A stretch of 64,000 bases of DNA from Cepaea nemoralis. Its lineage: Eukaryota; Mollusca; Gastropoda; Stylommatophora; Helicidae. Position numbers and translations under genes: made by a program. The stretch is taken from assembly GCA_014155875.1 (NCBI GenBank), contig JACEFZ010011716.1, positions 1-64,000 on the forward strand. The letters run 5' to 3'. Below, piece after piece: positions 60,840 to 64,000 of the stretch. The notes beneath the pieces were generated by a model, which searched no databases, had not been told where the DNA came from, and saw nothing but the letters and a program-made list of their open reading frames with translations. Every line of letters begins with the position of its first letter. Position 1 is the stretch's first letter.

Positions 60840-60849
60840 CTGCAATCCA

Positions 60850-62240
60850 TTGTAGATGAAAGTTATTTATATTATAATATCACGAATCTCTAAAATTGTC
60901 TCTTTAGAACTGGATTATGAATTTAAAATAGAAATCCATCTTTATGTGGTAGGACATATTTTCCTTGTATACATGTGCAGAAAGAAGTATGAAACTCAAA
61001 CCAATAAGTTACTAAATGTTCAAAGTGAGAAAGACTCCACTAAATCATAATGTTAGATAAGTACAATGTAATCAAAGGCCATTACAACAGGAAATTCAGA
61101 AGCCCAAGCTGAAATTATTCAAAGCTTATTTATCAGAAATAATATTCATACATGAAATCAGCAGAAAAGAGAAATGCAGATACAGATATACAAAATGTGT
61201 TCACACCGTGGTTCCCAGGTGTGTTTATTTTCACTTATCTCTTTACATTTTCAAGAAAAATACCTGACCATTTCAAATGAAACAACACTTAAGGTTCACC
61301 TTACTGCACATTTCCATAACAATGGTGAGATTAGTATTAAACAAACAATACACAAGAACATGAGACTTAATACCATCTCCAACATACAAGTTGTACTGGG
61401 AGTGAAGCAGTAAAGACTTAAAAATTAATAACAATAAACAGTTTTTTAAAATACCAATAACCTAATGGAGCTATGGCCACAGACTTTGAGGAAGACCAAG
61501 AATTAGATAGATTCTATCAAAGCTATACTACACAAATACAATACAGTCCAGGCAACATATATGACTCAAGATTATAAACTTAACTCACTGTTAATGATAA
61601 ATGTGGACCAAGCATCATTGTCCATATAGGAATTGATAATAGATAGACAGGAAGACTCCAATCACTTAATGGCTTCTCCTGTCTTTCATCATTTCAAAAG
61701 TACATTTTGAGATCAAATAAGTTGATTCATACAGTCAAAGAAGCAAGAATTTAATGAATAAGCTGAAATTAAGACTTTTGCAGTCACCTACAGCTATGCA
61801 ATGAAAGCTACTATGGTAGGAACATTATTTGGTCAAGTAAAGTGACAACTAAATGATTGAGAAAAGCAATCAATGAAACCAATTTATTTGAGCTGTAGCA
61901 GTAGTATTTTCATATTCTGTTATGTTAAAAAAGAAATTGCACATATTTTATCATTGACCAATATTTTTTTTTTTATTAACTGCTTAATTTATATAAGAAT
62001 TTAGCAAAAGCTGTACGTAAAAGCAAGCTTGAAAATATGATGTACTGATTAGTTATCAAAATATAGTAATAGTGTTCAAAATATAGTTATGAATGTGGGA
62101 GTTCTGTGGTAAAGTGGTTGATCTATCTGTCCTATGCTCAGAAAGTCATTGGTTCATTTTCTGACTGTCATTTGGTTTACAAATGTAATTAGCGGATGTA
62201 AGAAGAAGGACAAGTTTAAGTTTTTTCTGAGACCCCATAG
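60850..62240. other. Intron upstream of exon A0, no exon found
   Basis: In the other modules the F exon lies 0.9-2.0 kb upstream of A. No F-like exon (DI--SIK-A-CGDA) is found here, so it should lie beyond the satellite. A head like a tRNA-derived repeat (GTGGTAAAGTGGTTGATCTA) lies near 62,110. Confidence 0.4.
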
Positions 62241-62249
62241 AGTCATTGC

Positions 62250-64000
62250 TAGAGATACAGAGTTTGTGCTCTGTGTGAAGCATTCAGCAGGAAGTTAGCT
62301 GCTCTGTGTGAAGCATTCAGCAGATGATTAACTTCTGTGTGAAGCATTCAGCAGGTGATTAACTTCTGTGTGAAGCATTTGGCAGGTGGTTAGCTGCTCT
62401 GTGTGAAGCATTCAGCAGGTGATTAACTGCTCTGTGTGAAGCATTTGGCAGGTAGTTTGCTGCTCTGTGTGAAGCATTTGGCAGGTGGTTTGCTGCTTTG
62501 TGTGAAGCATTCAGCAGGTGATTAACTTCTGTGTGAAGCATTTGGCAGGTGGTTTGCTGCTCTGTGTGAAGCATTCGGTAGGTGGTTAGCTGTTCTGTGT
62601 GAAGCATTTGGCAGGTAGTTAGCTCTCTGTGTGAAGCATTCAGCAGGTGATTAACTTCTGTGTGAAGCATTTGGCAGGTGGTTTGCTGCTCTGTGTGAAG
62701 CATTCAGCAGGTGATTAACTTCTGTGTGAAGCATTTGGCAGGTGGTTTGCTGCTCTGTGTGAAGCATTCAGCAGGTGATTAACTTCTGTGTGAAGCATTT
62801 GGCAGGTAGTTAGCTCTCTGTGTGAAGCATTCAGCAGGTGATTAACTTCTGTGTGAAGCATTTGGCAGGTGGTTTGCTGCTCTGTGTGAAGCATTCAGCA
62901 GGTGATTAACTTCTGTTTGAAGCATTTGGCAGGTGGTTTGCTGCTCTGTGTGAAGCATTCGGTAGGTGGTTAGCTGCTCTGTGTGAAGCATTTGGCAGGT
63001 AGTTAGCTGCTCTGTGTGAAGCATTCAGCAGGTGATTTGCTGCTCTGTGTGAAGCATTCGGTAGGTGGTTAGCTGCTCTGTGTGAAGCATTCAGCAGGTG
63101 ATTAACTTCTGTGTGAAGCATTTGGCAGGTGGTTTGTTGCTCTGTGTGAAGCATTCGGTAGGTGGTTAGCTGCTCTGTGTGAAGCATTTGGCAGGTGGTT
63201 AGCTGCTCTGTGTGAAGCATTCAGCAGGTGATTAACTTCTGTGTGAAGCATTTGGCAGGTGGTTTGTTGCTCTGTGTGAAGCATTCGGTAGGTGGTTAGC
63301 TGCTCTGTGTGAAGCATTTGGCAGGTAGTTAGCTGCTCTGTGTGAAGCATTTGGCAGGTAGTTAGCTGCTCTGTGTGAAGCATTTGGCAGGTAGTTAGCT
63401 CTCTGTGTGAAGCATTTGGCAGGTAGTTAGCTGCTCTGTGTGAAGCATTCAGCAGGTGATTTGCTGCTTTGTGTGAAGCATTCGACAGGAAGTTAGCTGC
63501 TCTGTGTGAAGCATTCGACAGGAAGTTAGCTGCTCTGTGTGAAGCATTCAGCAGATGATTAACTTCTGTGTGAAGCATTTGGCAGGTGGTTAGCTGCTCT
63601 GTGTGAAGCATTTGGCAGGTGGTTAGCTGCTCTGTGTGAAGCATTCGGCAGATAGTTAGTTGCTCTGTGTGAAGCATTCGGCAGGTAGTTAGCTGCTCTG
63701 TGTGAAGCATTCGGCAGATAGTTAGTTGCTCTGTGTGAAGCATTTGGCAGGTAGTTAGCTGCTCTGTGTGAAGCATTCGGCAGGTAGTTAGCTGCTCTGT
63801 GTGAAGCATTCGGCAGGTAGTTAGCTGCTCTGTGTGAAGCATTTGGCAGGTAGTTAGCTGCTCTGTGTGGTAGGTAGTTAGCTGCTCTGTATGGCAGGTG
63901 GTTTGCTGCTCTGTGTGAAGCATTTAGCAGGTGGTTTGCTGCTCTGTGTGAAGCATTCGGCAGGAAGTTAGCTGCTCTGTGTGAAGCATTCGGCAGGTGG
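62250..64000. repeat. 33-bp satellite, more than 50 copies, running off the window
   Basis: The unit TGCTCTGTGTGAAGCATTTG plus GCAGGTAGTTAGC has several variant subtypes (TTCAGCAGGTGATTAACT, TTCGGTAGGTGGTT) that alternate in higher-order blocks of a few units. It fills the window to the end. Confidence 0.96.

Noticed and set aside
58564..59193. A 209-codon minus-strand ORF
   Set aside because: It spans SINE-A and SINE-D fragments, a poly-A run and a TG-rich simple repeat. Histidine- and threonine-rich translation comes from the simple repeat. No domain seen.
59977..60336. Poly-arginine or poly-glutamate proteins
   Set aside because: Translation of the (GAA)n microsatellite; no other coding evidence.
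7636..60839. A cluster of four or five separate four-repeat annexin genes
   Set aside because: Each internal B exon carries the end of repeat 4 and the start of the next repeat 1 in one open frame. No stop or start separates them, and only the last B-type exon ends in a stop.
62359..63923. Minus-strand ORFs with MLHTEQLTTCQ repeats
   Set aside because: They come only from the 33-bp satellite, also a multiple of three.

Overview
This is a eukaryotic, AT-rich, repeat-laden window, most likely from an invertebrate. I lean to a lophotrochozoan such as a mollusc, but only from the style of its repeats and LINEs, with low confidence. The one host gene I can support is on the minus strand and covers almost the whole window. 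It is a giant annexin: 26 exons between 60,839 and a stop codon at 7,636, with long introns of 0.5 to 7.5 kb. No transcript start or first exon is visible, so the gene continues to the right of the window.

The exons fall into a six-part module repeated four times. B = end of annexin repeat 4, charged linker and start of the next repeat 1 (327-336 nt). C = R1 end/R2 start (205 nt). D = R2 end/R3 start (149 nt). E = R3 middle (81-84 nt). F = R3 end (76 nt). A = R4 start (113 nt). Sizes and intron phases are the same in every module. The window also holds the R4 of an earlier core (first A exon plus first B exon). In total 17 annexin repeats are encoded (one from the preceding core plus 4 x 4), about 1,350 residues. 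Because each B exon joins R4 of one core to R1 of the next in one open frame, this is one gene with tandem annexin cores, not a row of separate genes. Textbook animal annexins have four repeats, and annexin A6 has eight. Repeat 3 of every core has lost the GTDE-type calcium loop, and calcium loops decay further in the C-terminal core. One B exon (43,761-44,088) has a one-base frameshift that may be an assembly error.

The introns and flanks are packed with repeats. There is a nearly complete LINE (APE endonuclease, reverse transcriptase, frameshifted RNase H) at about 49,063-54,150 in the same orientation as the gene, many decayed RT and 3'-tail fragments, several tRNA-derived SINE families, a decayed ZBED5-type hAT transposon at the left edge, and a 403-bp hAT deletion derivative with perfect 8-bp target duplications (36,693-37,095). 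There is also a Tigger/pogo remnant (31,168-32,019), a probable solo LTR (54,484-55,240) and eight or more minisatellites with 33-103 bp units. Several microsatellites ((GAA)n, (GAAT)n, (AACT)n, (AATC)n) start at retroelement 3' ends.

Layout: 1-1,227 hAT; 1.2-7.6 kb repeats downstream of the gene; 7.6-20.6 kb annexin core 4; 20.2-32.7 kb core 3; 32.3-44.1 kb core 2; 43.8-59.9 kb core 1 with the LINE in its D-E intron; 59.5-60.8 kb R4 of the preceding core; 62.25-64.0 kb a 33-bp satellite running off the window.
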